Shown here in pieces: positions 8,467 to 18,452 of a DNA stretch of 64,000 nucleotides. The translations under genes were made by a program, and so were the position numbers. The notes beneath the pieces were generated by a model. It saw only the letters and a list, made by a program, of their open reading frames with translations, did not search any database and was not told the DNA's origin. The first letter of the stretch is position 1. Each line of letters begins with the position of its first letter. The stretch covers positions 186,001-250,000 of the forward strand of contig NZ_CP157456.1 in NCBI RefSeq assembly GCF_041549525.1, read 5' to 3'. Source of the stretch: Paenarthrobacter aurescens (lineage in GTDB: Bacteria > Actinomycetota > Actinomycetes > Actinomycetales > Micrococcaceae).

Positions 8467-9543
8467 TTAGAGGAAACGGTCCAGCAGGCTCGCCTCAGCC
8501 ATGCGGCTCAAGCCCTCGCGGACTGTGCGGGCCCGCTGATCGCCGATTCCGTCCACGGTCATGAGGTCATCAATGGTGGCCGCCATGAGGTTCTGGAGCC
8601 CGCCGAAGTAGTCCACCAAACGGTCCGCCACAGCCTTCGGCACCGACTTCAGGCCGGACAGTAGACGGTAACCACGCGGCTGAACCACTGCGTCTAGCTG
8701 CTCAACCCCACCGGCGAAGCCAATGATGTGGGCAATGCGGCTGAGGTCGATCAGTTCCGTGGGACCCAGATTGAGGAGTGCTTGGACGGCTTCCTCGATT
8801 TCCTCGGGCGTAGCGTCCGGATCGGAGTAGTCGCGGATGATCACGTCGCTGCCCGGTCCGCGGCCCATGGTGAGTTCCTCTACCTGCAGGGACAGCAGCC
8901 GGCCGTCTTCACCGAGTTCCAGCACGTACTGGGCGATTTCCTCGGAGATGCGGCGAACCATTTCCTGGCGCTGCAGCGTGACGGCAACGTCCCTGACCGT
9001 GACCAGCGCCTCGATCTCCAGGGCCGAAAGAGAGCTGGTGACCTGGTCCAGGCGGGCGCTGTACCGCTCCAAGGTTGCCAAGGCCTGGTTGGCGCGGGCA
9101 AGGACCTTTTCGGAGCCTTCCAGGACGTGGCGCAAACCGTTTACGTAGAGGGCGATGATTTGCATCGATTGGCTGACGGAAATAACGGGAACACCGGTCT
9201 GGATGGCCACGCGCTCTGCCGTGCGGTGCCTGGTGCCTGACTCCTGGGTTTCGATGCTCGAATCGGGCACCAACTGGACTGCGGCCCGGACAATGTTGCT
9301 GGCATCCTTGTCGCAGATGATGGCGCCGTCCATCTTGGCCAATTCGCGGAGACGCGTTGGCGAGAAATCGATGCCGATGTCGAACCCGCCCGAACAGATG
9401 GAGTCGATGGTGCGGTCGTAGCCCAGCACGATCAGCGCGCCGGTGCGTCCCCGGAGAATGCGTTCCAGGCCGTCACGCAAAGGAGTTCCGGGTGCGACTC
9501 TGGCAAGGGTCGCCTTGAGCGACTCTTCCGGGCTCCGGGCCAT
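8467..9543 (-). CDS. disA: DNA integrity scanning diadenylate cyclase DisA
   Basis: 358 residues, the usual DisA length. It makes cyclic di-AMP from two ATP and pauses at branched DNA. The N-terminal DAC domain shows DGAIICDKD (the DGA motif) and GTRHRTAERV (the RHR motif). A helical spine lies in the middle, and a helix-hairpin-helix DNA-binding domain ends the protein (TVDGIGDQRARTVREGLSRM). In many bacteria disA lies beside radA. Here radA is 12 kb away on the same strand, with a nitrogen-catabolic cluster and a toxin pair between them. Confidence 0.98.
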   Translation of the reverse strand: MARSPEESLKATLARVAPGTPLRDGLERILRGRTGALIVLGYDRTIDSICSGGFDIGIDFSPTRLRELAKMDGAIICDKDASNIVRAAVQLVPDSSIETQESGTRHRTAERVAIQTGVPVISVSQSMQIIALYVNGLRHVLEGSEKVLARANQALATLERYSARLDQVTSSLSALEIEALVTVRDVAVTLQRQEMVRRISEEIAQYVLELGEDGRLLSLQVEELTMGRGPGSDVIIRDYSDPDATPEEIEEAVQALLNLGPTELIDLSRIAHIIGFAGGVEQLDAVVQPRGYRLLSGLKSVPKAVADRLVDYFGGLQNLMAATIDDLMTVDGIGDQRARTVREGLSRMAEASLLDRFL

Positions 9544-9776
9544 AGGGTTTCCCTTCGAAGGTGCAAGCCATGGCTCACAGACAAGCTGAATCCGGCGTCA
9601 GTGCGCTTAACAAAAATGCCCACATGACGACAAGCTCAATGATAGGGCTTCCAGGCGCCGTTAACCGCACCAGCAAGCCCCAAAGTGGGTCATTTCGTGA
9701 TGTTCAGCGATGCCTTGAAAGTGCTTTGGCGGCCGTTTGTTGGAAACCCTATTTCCATCAACCGGCCGCCATGCCG

Positions 9777-11621
9777 CTAGCGCTGGCCGCGGCTAAGACC
9801 TGTCAGCAAGGCGTTGCGGGTTTCCTGCCACAGCCCTTGGATGCCTGGTGCAGCCGCGTTTTCTTCCAGATATTTAATCCAATCGCCGTACTCGCTAATG
9901 TCCCGCGCGCCTTCGGCCGCCACGGAATCGCAAGCGAATCCCACTGCCGTGCTCCCATCATCCAATGTGATGGACCCCAGCAACATTGGTTCGGGCAACC
10001 CGGCCAGGAACGATCCCAGACCGGCCTCGGAAAGCAACCACCGCTCGGCCACCAAGGCGGTTCCCTGGTCAGAGCGAACCACGCCGGGCTTGGGCGGTGT
10101 GGTTTCCAGGGCCACCATTCGGTACCGGGCCGCAGTAACCACCCGGCCGTCCCAGAACGCTCCACGCCGCTCGAGTTCCGCAGCCAAGGGCTGGCCCTTC
10201 CGGTGGGCACCCACCACAACCAAGGGAACGACGGCGGCGCCCGCGGCAACCGGCCAGGGAACCACTGGCGCGGCAGACCGGGGGGCGGCAGCGCCGGCAG
10301 CGAACAGTCCCGGCTTCTCAGGGGTGAGTTCGATTCGCCCGGCAATGTCCGCGGCCACGCCGTCCTCGAACGCTCCGGCGATGACCGTCAGGCCGAACTG
10401 CGAGACGCCGCCCTCGTCCGTGACCGTACCTGCCGGCACCGCAACGGCACTGAGATCAAACAGGTTGCAGAAATTGGTGTACGTACCCATCCGGGAATTG
10501 ACTCCCACGGGATCGGCCGCAACCTCGGCCAGCGTCGGATGAAAAGGAGCTGTTGGCACAACCAGGGCATCGAAGCCCTCCAATCGTTGCATCGCTTCAG
10601 TTCTGAGCTGTTCCAAGGTAGCGGTGTCCGTCACGTACCGGTGCGCGGGAACCTTACCCGCAGCGCTGATGATCCCCGCCACTGTGGGGTCGAGCGTGGC
10701 GGCAACCCCCTCCGACGCCACCGAGTCAATGAAGCTGCCGACGGCGGCATAGCGTTCGGCCACCAATCCGCCGTCGTACAGCAGCCTTGCTGCCTCGAGG
10801 AAAACGTCCAGTTCGATGGGTTCGGCCACCACCCCGGTGGAGCGCAGACGCTCTATTTGTGCCTCGAACTCGAGCACCCACGCCTCCGGAAGCGCAGGCA
10901 GGGCAGCGGGATAGGCCACTCGCGGCGAGGGCGGCGCAGCAAGCTTGACGTCCGCGGGCCAGGCGAGGCCCTTCCCGGCCATGATGCCCATGGCGAGCTC
11001 GGCAGTGGCGAGGTGGCGGGCGAAGATCGTGGCGGTATCCCAGGAACGGCACGCAGGAACCACGCCTTCGGTGGACACCACGCCGAGGGTCGGTTTGATC
11101 CCCACAATCCCTTGCAGAGCGGCGGGAATCCGTCCCGAACCCGCCGTGTCCGTCCCGATGGCAATGTCCACGAGGCCAAGTGCCACTGCTACTGCAGAAC
11201 CTGAACTTGAGCCGCCGGAAATCCGGTCAGGTCGCCGTGAATCGCGCACAGCCCCATAGGGGCTGCGGGTACCCACCAGTCCCGTGGCGAACTGGTCCAG
11301 GTTGGTGGCCCCCAACACTAAGGCGCCCGCGGCGCGAAGCCGCGCGACCGGCACCGCATCCCCGGCGGGCGCTTCACCAAATCCGGGGCACGCCGCCGTC
11401 GTGATCAAACCGGCAACATGCACGTTGTTCTTCACGGCGAGCAGGAGCCCGGCAAGCGGCAGGTCCTCCCCGGCGGCCGCAGCGGCGTCGATCCGCGCCG
11501 CCTCTGCCAGCAGTTCATCCCGCCCCCGCAGGTGGATCCAGATTTCAGGACGGTCGACGGCGTCAATCGCCTCAAGTGCCGCAAGGACGCGTTCCGCTGT
11601 GGTTCCCCGGGAGGTGGTCAT
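9777..11621 (-). CDS. atzF: Allophanate hydrolase
   Basis: 614 residues, the full two-domain form. It hydrolyses allophanate to ammonia and carbon dioxide, the last step after urea or guanidine carboxylation. The N-terminal amidase-signature domain has the Ser-Ser-Lys triad region SGGSSSGSAVAVALG and the catalytic Lys in LLAVKNNV. The C-terminal domain (from about residue 450, VPLVVVGAHRKGQPL) is the family-specific domain that acts on the intermediate. The start overlaps the stop of the carboxylase gene by 4 bp (11618-11621), so the two are translationally coupled. Confidence 0.95.
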   Translation of the reverse strand: MTTSRGTTAERVLAALEAIDAVDRPEIWIHLRGRDELLAEAARIDAAAAAGEDLPLAGLLLAVKNNVHVAGLITTAACPGFGEAPAGDAVPVARLRAAGALVLGATNLDQFATGLVGTRSPYGAVRDSRRPDRISGGSSSGSAVAVALGLVDIAIGTDTAGSGRIPAALQGIVGIKPTLGVVSTEGVVPACRSWDTATIFARHLATAELAMGIMAGKGLAWPADVKLAAPPSPRVAYPAALPALPEAWVLEFEAQIERLRSTGVVAEPIELDVFLEAARLLYDGGLVAERYAAVGSFIDSVASEGVAATLDPTVAGIISAAGKVPAHRYVTDTATLEQLRTEAMQRLEGFDALVVPTAPFHPTLAEVAADPVGVNSRMGTYTNFCNLFDLSAVAVPAGTVTDEGGVSQFGLTVIAGAFEDGVAADIAGRIELTPEKPGLFAAGAAAPRSAAPVVPWPVAAGAAVVPLVVVGAHRKGQPLAAELERRGAFWDGRVVTAARYRMVALETTPPKPGVVRSDQGTALVAERWLLSEAGLGSFLAGLPEPMLLGSITLDDGSTAVGFACDSVAAEGARDISEYGDWIKYLEENAAAPGIQGLWQETRNALLTGLSRGQR

Positions 11622-14600
11622 GATGCGCTTCCTTCCAGCACGAGTGCGCGTTCCCGAATGTCCACAGGCTCAAGCACCACCAGAGCCTCGCCTGCTACCA
11701 CCTGCGCGCCGGCCGTGGGCAGGACTTGTTGGACCACACCATCCACCGGAGCTTGGATGACCGTCTCCATCTTCATGGCCTCCAGGGAAACCAACGACTG
11801 GCCGGCCGTCACCACGTCGCCAGGTTCCACGTCCACTTTCCACACACTTGCGGCGAACGGGGACGTGACCAAGGTGCCGCCGTCGGGAATCACCACGTCG
11901 TCCACCGGCGGGGCCAAGGAAACAGCCTGCTCTGCGCGATCGAACTCGCCGGCTTCCTCCCACGCCTGACGTTCAACGGCGAAGGCGGCTGACTGGGTTT
12001 CACGGAACTCCGCAATGGAGACGCTGTTGCGTTCCAGGAAGTCTTCATGCTCGGCCAGCGAGAAAGTCCCTTCCGTGATCTCCACACCCCGGCCCCTGCC
12101 GGCAGCCATGTCCGCCCGGAGATCCAACAGTTCCTCAGGGCTGACGGGGTACCAGGAAATACGGTCGAAGAACCGGAGCAGCCACGGGGAACCCGGCTCA
12201 AAGGGTGCGGCATCCGCGTAGCGCGACCATACTTGCGTGGTCCGCCCAACAAACTGGTAACCGCCGGGACCTTCCATGCCGTAAATGCACATGTAGGCAC
12301 CGCCGATGCCTACGGCGTTCTCCGGGGTCCACGTGCGGGCGGGGTTGTACTTGGTGGTGACCAGCCGGTGCCGGGGATCCAAGGGCGTGGCCACCGGCGC
12401 TCCGAGGTACACATCGCCCAGCCCCAGCACCAGGTACTCGGCGTTGAAGACGGTATCGAAGACGTCGTTGACGGAGTCCAAGCCGTTGATGCGGCGGATG
12501 AACTCGATGTTCCACGGGCACCACGGTGCGTCGTCACGGACACCGGCCATGTAGCGCTCGATTGCTTCGCGGGTAGCGGGGTCGTCCCAGGACAAGGGGA
12601 GGCGGACATTGCGGCTGGGCACCACCAGCTCCGAGCTTGCAGGAAGCGAAGCGTCCACCTCCCGCACCAGGCCCAACAGCGTGGAAGTGGGTAGGACCGA
12701 CGGATCAGCCTTAATCTGCAAGGAACGGATGCCCGGGGTCAGATCCACGATTCCCCGGACCCTAAGACGTTCGAGTTCCTGGTGCAGGGCATGGACGCGT
12801 GCCCGCAGGCCGAGGTCGAGCACCATGTCCCCGTACTCCACCAGAAGGTTGTCATCACCGGAACGACGGAAGGTGACTGCAGGCCGTCCGTCGCCTTCCG
12901 GCACCCGGCCCAGCACGCCGTCGTCGCCGTCCCCGCGCAGCAGCCCGGTGGTGCCGGAAGCTGTGCCAGACACCGTGCCGGCGCTGAAGCCCGCATCGCC
13001 CGGCAGTATCAGCTGCCTCGCGGCGCCGAGTTCCTTTAAGGAAGGTGCCTCAACCGAGCGGATCGGCACGAAGCGGACCTTGTCCCCAGGACGGAGTTGC
13101 CCCAGCTTCCAGCGCTCGCCGGTCACAACGGTAACGGGGCAGACGAAGCCACCCAGGCTGGGACCATCCGGGCCCAGCAGAATGGGGGTATCGCCGGTGA
13201 AGTCCAAGGCGCCCACCGAGTAGGCGGTGTCGTGAATGTTGGAAGGGTGTAGTCCGGCCTCGCCGCCATCAGTGCGGGCCCACCGCGGCTTGGGCCCGAT
13301 CAGGCGGACGCCCGTGCGGGCGGAGTTGAAGTGGACCTCGTACTCGGCGGCATAGAGTTCCTCAATGTCTTCGCGCTGGAAGAATTCCGGGGCGCCATGC
13401 GGTCCTTCCACCACTTTCAGCTCCCATTGCGACGTAAGCGCCGGGCGGCTCTCCGCGGGAACCGGGCCGGGGACTGTTTCAGGCAGGTGCCCGGTGACCG
13501 TGCGGAGCACATCGCTGGCGCGCAGCACACGGCCGCCGTGGCCGCCGAACTGGCCCAACGTGAACGTGGAAGCACTCCCGAGGTATTGGGGAACGTCCAG
13601 CCCGCCTTCAAAGAGGACGTAGCCCCTCAGCCCGGATCCGTCCGCGGAGCCCACATCCAGAAGGCCGCCTTCAGGGACGGTGATGGGCTCCCAAGTGGCG
13701 GCCGCGTTGCCATTGACCGTCACGGTAACGTCGGCGCCGGTGACGCACACCGTGGTGGCGTGAGTGAAGCGGAGCGCCGGCCCGGCCATGGTGAATTCCA
13801 GCCCGGGTGCGCCCTCCGGGTTACCCAGTGCGACGTTGCCCAGCCGGAACGACAAATCATCCATGGGACCACTGGGCGGAACGCCGATCTGCCACAGCCC
13901 GGTCCTGCCCGGCCAGTCCTGCACGCTGGTTTGGAGGCCGGGCCGTTCAACGGTGATCCGGGGCTCAGGATCGCCCACGGTGTTCAGGGTTCCAGTGGAA
14001 TGTTCTGCTGCGCGGACTACTTCCATCCCCGCCACGGTACGCAGCATGCCCAAATTCGTTTCGATACCGTCGATCCGGGTCTCTGCCAGCGCAGCGGCCA
14101 GGGCGTCGAAGGCAGCGTCGCGGTTGGTACCGGACGTGATGACCTTGCCCAGCAGGGGATCGTAGCTGGTGGAGACTTCGCTGCCGGTCTCCACCCAGGC
14201 GTCAATGCGTACGACGTCGGAGGCCGGGTACTGCGCGTTGGTGACGGTTCCGGCGCTGGGTTGGAAATTCCGGGCGGGGTCTTCTGCGTAGATGCGGGCT
14301 TCCACGGCATGTCCTGAGACGGGCACGCTGTCCGGCACGCCCTGAAGCACGGGCTCCTGCTGGGCCAGATTCAGCATCCACTCCACCAAGTCCACTCCGG
14401 TGATGGCTTCGGTGACGGGGTGCTCAACCTGCAGCCGGGCGTTGACTTCCAGGAAGGATGCCTCTTGGCGGACGGGATCGTAGACGAACTCCACTGTGCC
14501 CGCAGAGCGGTAGCCCACGGAGGCGCAGAGCGCACGGGAGCTTCGGTGCAGTTCCTCCCGCAAAGCCTCCGGCAGATCCGGCGCGGGCGCCTCTTCGAGT

Positions 14601-15316
14601 ACTTTCTGGTGGCGGCGCTGCAGTGAGCAGTCGCGATCACCGAGACTCACTACGCGGCCCTCACCGTCGCCGAACACCTGGACTTCCACGTGGCGGGCAT
14701 GTTCGATGTAGCGTTCAGCGAAGACTCCGGCGGTTCCGAAGCTGGAGCTGGCTAAACGGGCCACCCGGGAGTAGTTGTCGCGGAGTTCGGCTTCTTCCCG
14801 GCAAACTGCCATGCCGATGCCGCCGCCCCCGCCGGTTGCCTTGAGCATGAGCGGGTAGCCGATGGTGGCCGCTGCTGCCACGGCCTGGTCCGCGTCGTCA
14901 AGCAGGCCGGAACCCGCGATCATGGGAACTCCGGCGCGTTGAGCGGCATCCCTTGCCGTGTGTTTGGTCCCGAAGATCCGGAGCTGTTCAGGGGTAGGCC
15001 CAACAAAGACGAGCCCTGCCGCCTCCACTGCTTCCGCGAACGCAGCGTCCTCGGACAGGAACCCGTAGCCGGGGTGAATGGCGCCGGCCCCGGTGGCCGC
15101 CGCCGCGCTAAGGATGGCCTCAACTTTGAGATAGGACTCCTTGGCGGGTGCGGGTCCCAACAGGACGGCCTCGTCTGCGAGCTTCACGTGCTTGGCGCCG
15201 CGGTCTGCTTCGGAGAAAACGGCGACGGTGCGCAGCCCGGCTTTCCGGGCGGATTCGATGATCCGGCAGGCGATCTCGCCGCGGTTGGCGATGAGAAGGG
15301 TGTGGAAACGGTTCAT
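11618..15316 (-). CDS. Biotin-dependent urea/guanidine carboxylase
   Basis: 1232 residues from ATG 15316. Domains in order are: biotin carboxylase (1 to about 450, HTLLIANRGEIACRII, ATP loop KATGGGGGIGM); the two KipA/KipI-like carboxyltransferase halves (about 465-1000, PGLQTSVQDWPGRTGLWQIG onward); and a biotinyl domain with the biotinylated Lys in EAMKMET near the end. It carboxylates urea or guanidine using ATP and bicarbonate. Because two DUF1989 genes lie directly upstream, guanidine is the more likely substrate (guanidine carboxylase). The reading frame extends 80 codons further upstream, but that part overlaps the DUF1989 gene and has no family likeness. Confidence 0.95.
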   Translation of the reverse strand: MNRFHTLLIANRGEIACRIIESARKAGLRTVAVFSEADRGAKHVKLADEAVLLGPAPAKESYLKVEAILSAAAATGAGAIHPGYGFLSEDAAFAEAVEAAGLVFVGPTPEQLRIFGTKHTARDAAQRAGVPMIAGSGLLDDADQAVAAAATIGYPLMLKATGGGGGIGMAVCREEAELRDNYSRVARLASSSFGTAGVFAERYIEHARHVEVQVFGDGEGRVVSLGDRDCSLQRRHQKVLEEAPAPDLPEALREELHRSSRALCASVGYRSAGTVEFVYDPVRQEASFLEVNARLQVEHPVTEAITGVDLVEWMLNLAQQEPVLQGVPDSVPVSGHAVEARIYAEDPARNFQPSAGTVTNAQYPASDVVRIDAWVETGSEVSTSYDPLLGKVITSGTNRDAAFDALAAALAETRIDGIETNLGMLRTVAGMEVVRAAEHSTGTLNTVGDPEPRITVERPGLQTSVQDWPGRTGLWQIGVPPSGPMDDLSFRLGNVALGNPEGAPGLEFTMAGPALRFTHATTVCVTGADVTVTVNGNAAATWEPITVPEGGLLDVGSADGSGLRGYVLFEGGLDVPQYLGSASTFTLGQFGGHGGRVLRASDVLRTVTGHLPETVPGPVPAESRPALTSQWELKVVEGPHGAPEFFQREDIEELYAAEYEVHFNSARTGVRLIGPKPRWARTDGGEAGLHPSNIHDTAYSVGALDFTGDTPILLGPDGPSLGGFVCPVTVVTGERWKLGQLRPGDKVRFVPIRSVEAPSLKELGAARQLILPGDAGFSAGTVSGTASGTTGLLRGDGDDGVLGRVPEGDGRPAVTFRRSGDDNLLVEYGDMVLDLGLRARVHALHQELERLRVRGIVDLTPGIRSLQIKADPSVLPTSTLLGLVREVDASLPASSELVVPSRNVRLPLSWDDPATREAIERYMAGVRDDAPWCPWNIEFIRRINGLDSVNDVFDTVFNAEYLVLGLGDVYLGAPVATPLDPRHRLVTTKYNPARTWTPENAVGIGGAYMCIYGMEGPGGYQFVGRTTQVWSRYADAAPFEPGSPWLLRFFDRISWYPVSPEELLDLRADMAAGRGRGVEITEGTFSLAEHEDFLERNSVSIAEFRETQSAAFAVERQAWEEAGEFDRAEQAVSLAPPVDDVVIPDGGTLVTSPFAASVWKVDVEPGDVVTAGQSLVSLEAMKMETVIQAPVDGVVQQVLPTAGAQVVAGEALVVLEPVDIRERALVLEGSAS

Positions 15317-15969
15317 GCGCGGGCCTCCGGACGTGTGACGATCATGCGCACCGGCGTGGGGTTGAAGCCGTTGCAAGGGTTGTTGATTTGAGGGCAATTG
15401 GAGACCAGCACCAGGGTGTCCATCTCGGCGCGGAGGGCCACCCGTTTGCCGGGGGCGGACAGCCCGTCCACGATGCCCAAGGCGCCATCCGGGTCCACCG
15501 GCACGTTCATGAACCAGTTGATGTTGGACACCAGGTCTTTCTTGCCCAGGTCCCACTTGGCGCCTTCAATGAGGAAGTTCTCCACGCAGGCGTGCTGTTC
15601 ATGGGTGTGCTGGCCGTAGCGGAGGGTGTTGGATTCCTGTGAGCAGGCGCCTCCGATGGTGTCGTGGACGCCAACCTCGTCCGCCACCACGGTCATGAGT
15701 GCCTGGCCGCTGTCTGCGCGCAGGACTGAGCCGGTGGTGAGGAAGATGTTGCCTTGGGTCGCGATAGTCACGGCGGCCGAGTAGCGGGTGCTGGTGTCTT
15801 GGGCCGCGTAGAGAATGCAGTCCACGGCCTGGTTACCGTTCAGGTCCACAATGGTGAGTACGTCTCCGGCCTCAACCACGGCGGACCACGGGCCGCGGGC
15901 TTCCACCAGTTCGTCCAGGACCACTTTCCCGGCGACCAGCGCGGGGCCGATATCTGCGATGGTGTTCAT
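15313..15969 (-). CDS. DUF1989 protein, urea amidolyase-associated protein 2 / carboxyguanidine deiminase subunit
   Basis: 218 residues of the DUF1989 family (VVEAGDVLTIVDLNGNQAVDCILYAA, GGACSQESNTLRYG, NINWFMNVPV, Cys-rich SNCPQINNPCNGFNPTPVRM at the end). Formerly called UAAP2. Members in guanidine-utilisation operons form, with their UAAP1 partner, carboxyguanidine deiminase (CgdAB), which makes allophanate. It overlaps both neighbours by 4 bp, so the three genes form a tightly coupled unit. The conserved Cys and His residues fit metal binding, which I infer from the family. Confidence 0.9.
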   Translation of the reverse strand: MNTIADIGPALVAGKVVLDELVEARGPWSAVVEAGDVLTIVDLNGNQAVDCILYAAQDTSTRYSAAVTIATQGNIFLTTGSVLRADSGQALMTVVADEVGVHDTIGGACSQESNTLRYGQHTHEQHACVENFLIEGAKWDLGKKDLVSNINWFMNVPVDPDGALGIVDGLSAPGKRVALRAEMDTLVLVSNCPQINNPCNGFNPTPVRMIVTRPEARA

Positions 15970-16862
15970 GCGGAAGTCCTTGCGTTGTAGTCGAGTTCTG
16001 TGTTGTTGAGGGCCAGTCGCCCTTCCGGGCCCAGATCAACAGTGGAGGTTCCGTCCACCAGGGCTGCGAGGTCCTGCGGAGCCCGCCACGCGACGATGTC
16101 CACGGCGCTGCCGGTGAACTCCGGACGCGGGTCCAGCGGGTGGGCTGTATTGGCCAGTAAAAGCACCGCGTCCATGTGGAGGAGAAGTTCGACGGCGGCC
16201 CCGGCGCCGGCGCTGCCGGCGAATTGGATGCTGCCGTCCCGTTCCACGGTGACGCCTTTGAAGAAGGACACCGACGGCGGTAGTTGCCTTTGGCTGACCC
16301 CGTGCTTCATGCCGCCGAGGGTGAGAAGTTCGCGGCCTGCCGGTGACGGGCTATGGGCTGATCCGGAACCGTACTTGGCAGTGTTACCGGCCAGGTTGGT
16401 GGTGCCGGTGAGGGCATCGTGCTTACCGGAAGAGTCGGCCACCACGGTTGCCATGAGGCGTCCGGCGTCGGAAAGAAGGGGGTGGCCTGTGGTCATGTAG
16501 GCCTGCCAGGGGACTTTGACAGTGTCCGCGACGTTGAGCCGCTCATGCTGGGCTCCACTTCGGATGATGACAGCGTGAACGCAAGCATCGCCGTCGAAGT
16601 CGGTGATCCTCAGGCGCGTCCCGCGGGCCAGCTCCAGATGGGTGTAGCGGCCGAAGGCCAGTGTCTCGGCCCAGATGAGGGAATCCTGTGCTTCTGCTGG
16701 GAGGTTCCGGGTCAACCGTGCCGGCGCCGTAGCAGGGGGGACGTGGATCATGGTCTCGGCTGTACGCCCGTGCTGGGCCCGTGCGTGCAGTTTGGCGCCG
16801 GCCGTCGTGGCGGTCCCGTTTTCCGGGGCCTGTGTTTCAAGAGTCTGTGTCATGGCAATCAT
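15966..16862 (-). CDS. DUF1989 protein, urea amidolyase-associated protein 1 / carboxyguanidine deiminase subunit
   Basis: 298 residues, the longer DUF1989 partner (UAAP1). The core shows RGTRLRITDFDGDACVHAVIIRSG, DALTGTTNLAGN and VSFFKGVTVERDG. With the downstream DUF1989 protein it probably forms the heteromeric carboxyguanidine deiminase of guanidine catabolism. The first 40 residues are poorly ordered and family-variable. ATG 16853 is an equally good start, and neither has a clear Shine-Dalgarno sequence. It is separated by 57 bases from the permease gene upstream. Confidence 0.88.
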   Translation of the reverse strand: MIAMTQTLETQAPENGTATTAGAKLHARAQHGRTAETMIHVPPATAPARLTRNLPAEAQDSLIWAETLAFGRYTHLELARGTRLRITDFDGDACVHAVIIRSGAQHERLNVADTVKVPWQAYMTTGHPLLSDAGRLMATVVADSSGKHDALTGTTNLAGNTAKYGSGSAHSPSPAGRELLTLGGMKHGVSQRQLPPSVSFFKGVTVERDGSIQFAGSAGAGAAVELLLHMDAVLLLANTAHPLDPRPEFTGSAVDIVAWRAPQDLAALVDGTSTVDLGPEGRLALNNTELDYNARTSA

Positions 16863-16919
16863 TTCTGTGCTTGAACTTTGTCCGTGTTTGAACGTGAACT
16901 GGTCTAACCTGTGGGCGGG

Positions 16920-18452
16920 TCAGCCGGCGTTGACGGCTTCCGCAGCCTTGATCTCCCGAGCCCGGATGTTCCGCCGGACCCAGAGGCCCAGGAGCAGGAC
17001 GGCGCCCACCATGATGGGGGCGGAGAAGAGCAGGACCCCATGTTCACCGGAGGGGTCGTACACTTCGGGGCGCGGCCAGGAAAGGTTGATGACCATCAGG
17101 GCGCCGTACAGCACGGCCAGAATGTTGACCGGCAAGCCCCAGCGGCCCAGCGAAAAGAGCCCAGCTGGCATGGTTTGCCCTACCCTGTCCCAATCGCCGC
17201 GGAAACGGCTGAGCAGCTGCGGTACCGTGACCATCAGGTATGCCAGGTACACCATCACGATGCACACACTGCAGAGGGTGGTGAACAGTGCGGAGTTGCC
17301 GATGTTGATGGCGAGGATTCCCACGGCCAGGGCACCGATAGCGATGGATGGCCACATAGGGGTTCCCCGCTGCGCGTGGACCTTGGAGAGTAGAGCGGAG
17401 GCTGGAAGCTTGCCGTCGCGGGCCATGGAGAACACAAGCCGTGAACCTGCGGTTTGGATGGCCAAAGTGCAGACGAAGATGGCGATTGCCACGTCAACCA
17501 GCAGTACTTTGCCCCAGAACGTGCCCAGCACAGCAGTGAGCACGTAGGGTAGCCCCTCGGTGGCTAGCCTGCCGTCGTCCAGGCTTGGTGCTGCCATCAG
17601 CGCGGCAATGATCATGAGCCCGCCGCCTATACCGGAGATGATCAGCGCCGAAAGAATGGTTCGCGGGGCGGTCTTGCGGGGGTTCTTGGTTTCCTCCGAG
17701 AGTTCACCGGCGGAGTTGAAGCCCACCATGACATAGGTGGCCATCAAACCGGACACCAGGAAGGCACCCACTGCGCCAAGATCCGAGGTTGTGACAACAC
17801 TGACGTCCGCTACTACCTCCGGGCCGCGCTGCGCGGCTGCGAACAGTGCCAGGATCACCGCGGCGACGCCCACGATTTCGCAGGTCACGCCAATGGAGTT
17901 GACGTGTGACATGAGCTTCACGCCCAGGCAGTTGATGAGGGTGGTCAACACCAAGAGTGCGGCGCCGAGGATGACAGCGTTCGCCGCTCCGGTGGGGGAC
18001 GTCAGGGTGGGGTCACCGCCAACCAGCTGGAAGCCATCCCACAATTGGGGGAGGACCACCTGGAGGGCGATGGCTGCTGCGGCAGCCGTGATGACCTGGG
18101 CGATGGACATGAACCAGCCCGCGAACCAGCCCACCACTTCACCACCCACGCGGCGCGACCATTGGTAGACAGCCCCGGACAACGGGTAACGGGCGGCGAG
18201 TTCAGCGAAGTTCAAGGCCACAAGGAGCTGGCCCACCAGCACCACCGGCCACGTCCAGAAGAAAGCAGGACCGGCGAAGGAGTAGCCGAAGGCGAAGAGC
18301 TGGAAGATGGTGGTGAGGATGGAGACGAATGAAAAACCTGCGGCGAACGAAGCGTAGCGGCCAAGCTTGCGGTGCAGCGTGGGCTGGTAGCCGAGCGCTG
18401 TCAGGTCTGCATCGTCGGTGCGGGCGGTCGCCGTCGAAAGGGTGGAAGTCAT
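16920..18452 (-). CDS. APC-superfamily amino acid/amine permease
   Basis: About 510 residues with around 12 hydrophobic segments, beginning GYQPTLHRKLGRYASFAAGFSFVSILTTIFQLFAFGYSFAGPAFFWTWP, the start of the amino acid/polyamine/organocation permeases. AGELSEETKNPRKTAPRTI in the middle is the usual cytoplasmic loop motif. It is the first gene of the carboxylase operon and so probably imports the nitrogen substrate (guanidine, urea or a related amine), which is inferred from context. ATG 18452 is used. The open frame runs to 18572, but the extra 40 residues look non-coding. A TetR gene diverges from it. Confidence 0.92.
   Translation of the reverse strand: MTSTLSTATARTDDADLTALGYQPTLHRKLGRYASFAAGFSFVSILTTIFQLFAFGYSFAGPAFFWTWPVVLVGQLLVALNFAELAARYPLSGAVYQWSRRVGGEVVGWFAGWFMSIAQVITAAAAAIALQVVLPQLWDGFQLVGGDPTLTSPTGAANAVILGAALLVLTTLINCLGVKLMSHVNSIGVTCEIVGVAAVILALFAAAQRGPEVVADVSVVTTSDLGAVGAFLVSGLMATYVMVGFNSAGELSEETKNPRKTAPRTILSALIISGIGGGLMIIAALMAAPSLDDGRLATEGLPYVLTAVLGTFWGKVLLVDVAIAIFVCTLAIQTAGSRLVFSMARDGKLPASALLSKVHAQRGTPMWPSIAIGALAVGILAINIGNSALFTTLCSVCIVMVYLAYLMVTVPQLLSRFRGDWDRVGQTMPAGLFSLGRWGLPVNILAVLYGALMVINLSWPRPEVYDPSGEHGVLLFSAPIMVGAVLLLGLWVRRNIRAREIKAAEAVNAG

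Noticed and set aside
9544..9776. Gap between allophanate hydrolase and disA, inspected for an insertion scar or small RNA.
   Set aside because: No inverted repeat, tRNA or target-site duplication visible. It is probably only the disA promoter region and the end of the carboxylase operon.
9561..11204. 547-codon frame on the plus strand across the allophanate hydrolase.
   Set aside because: Antisense shadow; no domain and a composition typical of reverse frames.
15317..15556. 80-codon N-terminal extension of the carboxylase frame.
   Set aside because: It is antisense-free but overlaps the DUF1989 gene in another frame, is Arg/Pro/Gly-rich and has no likeness to the biotin carboxylase N-terminus. 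ATG 15316 is the natural start.
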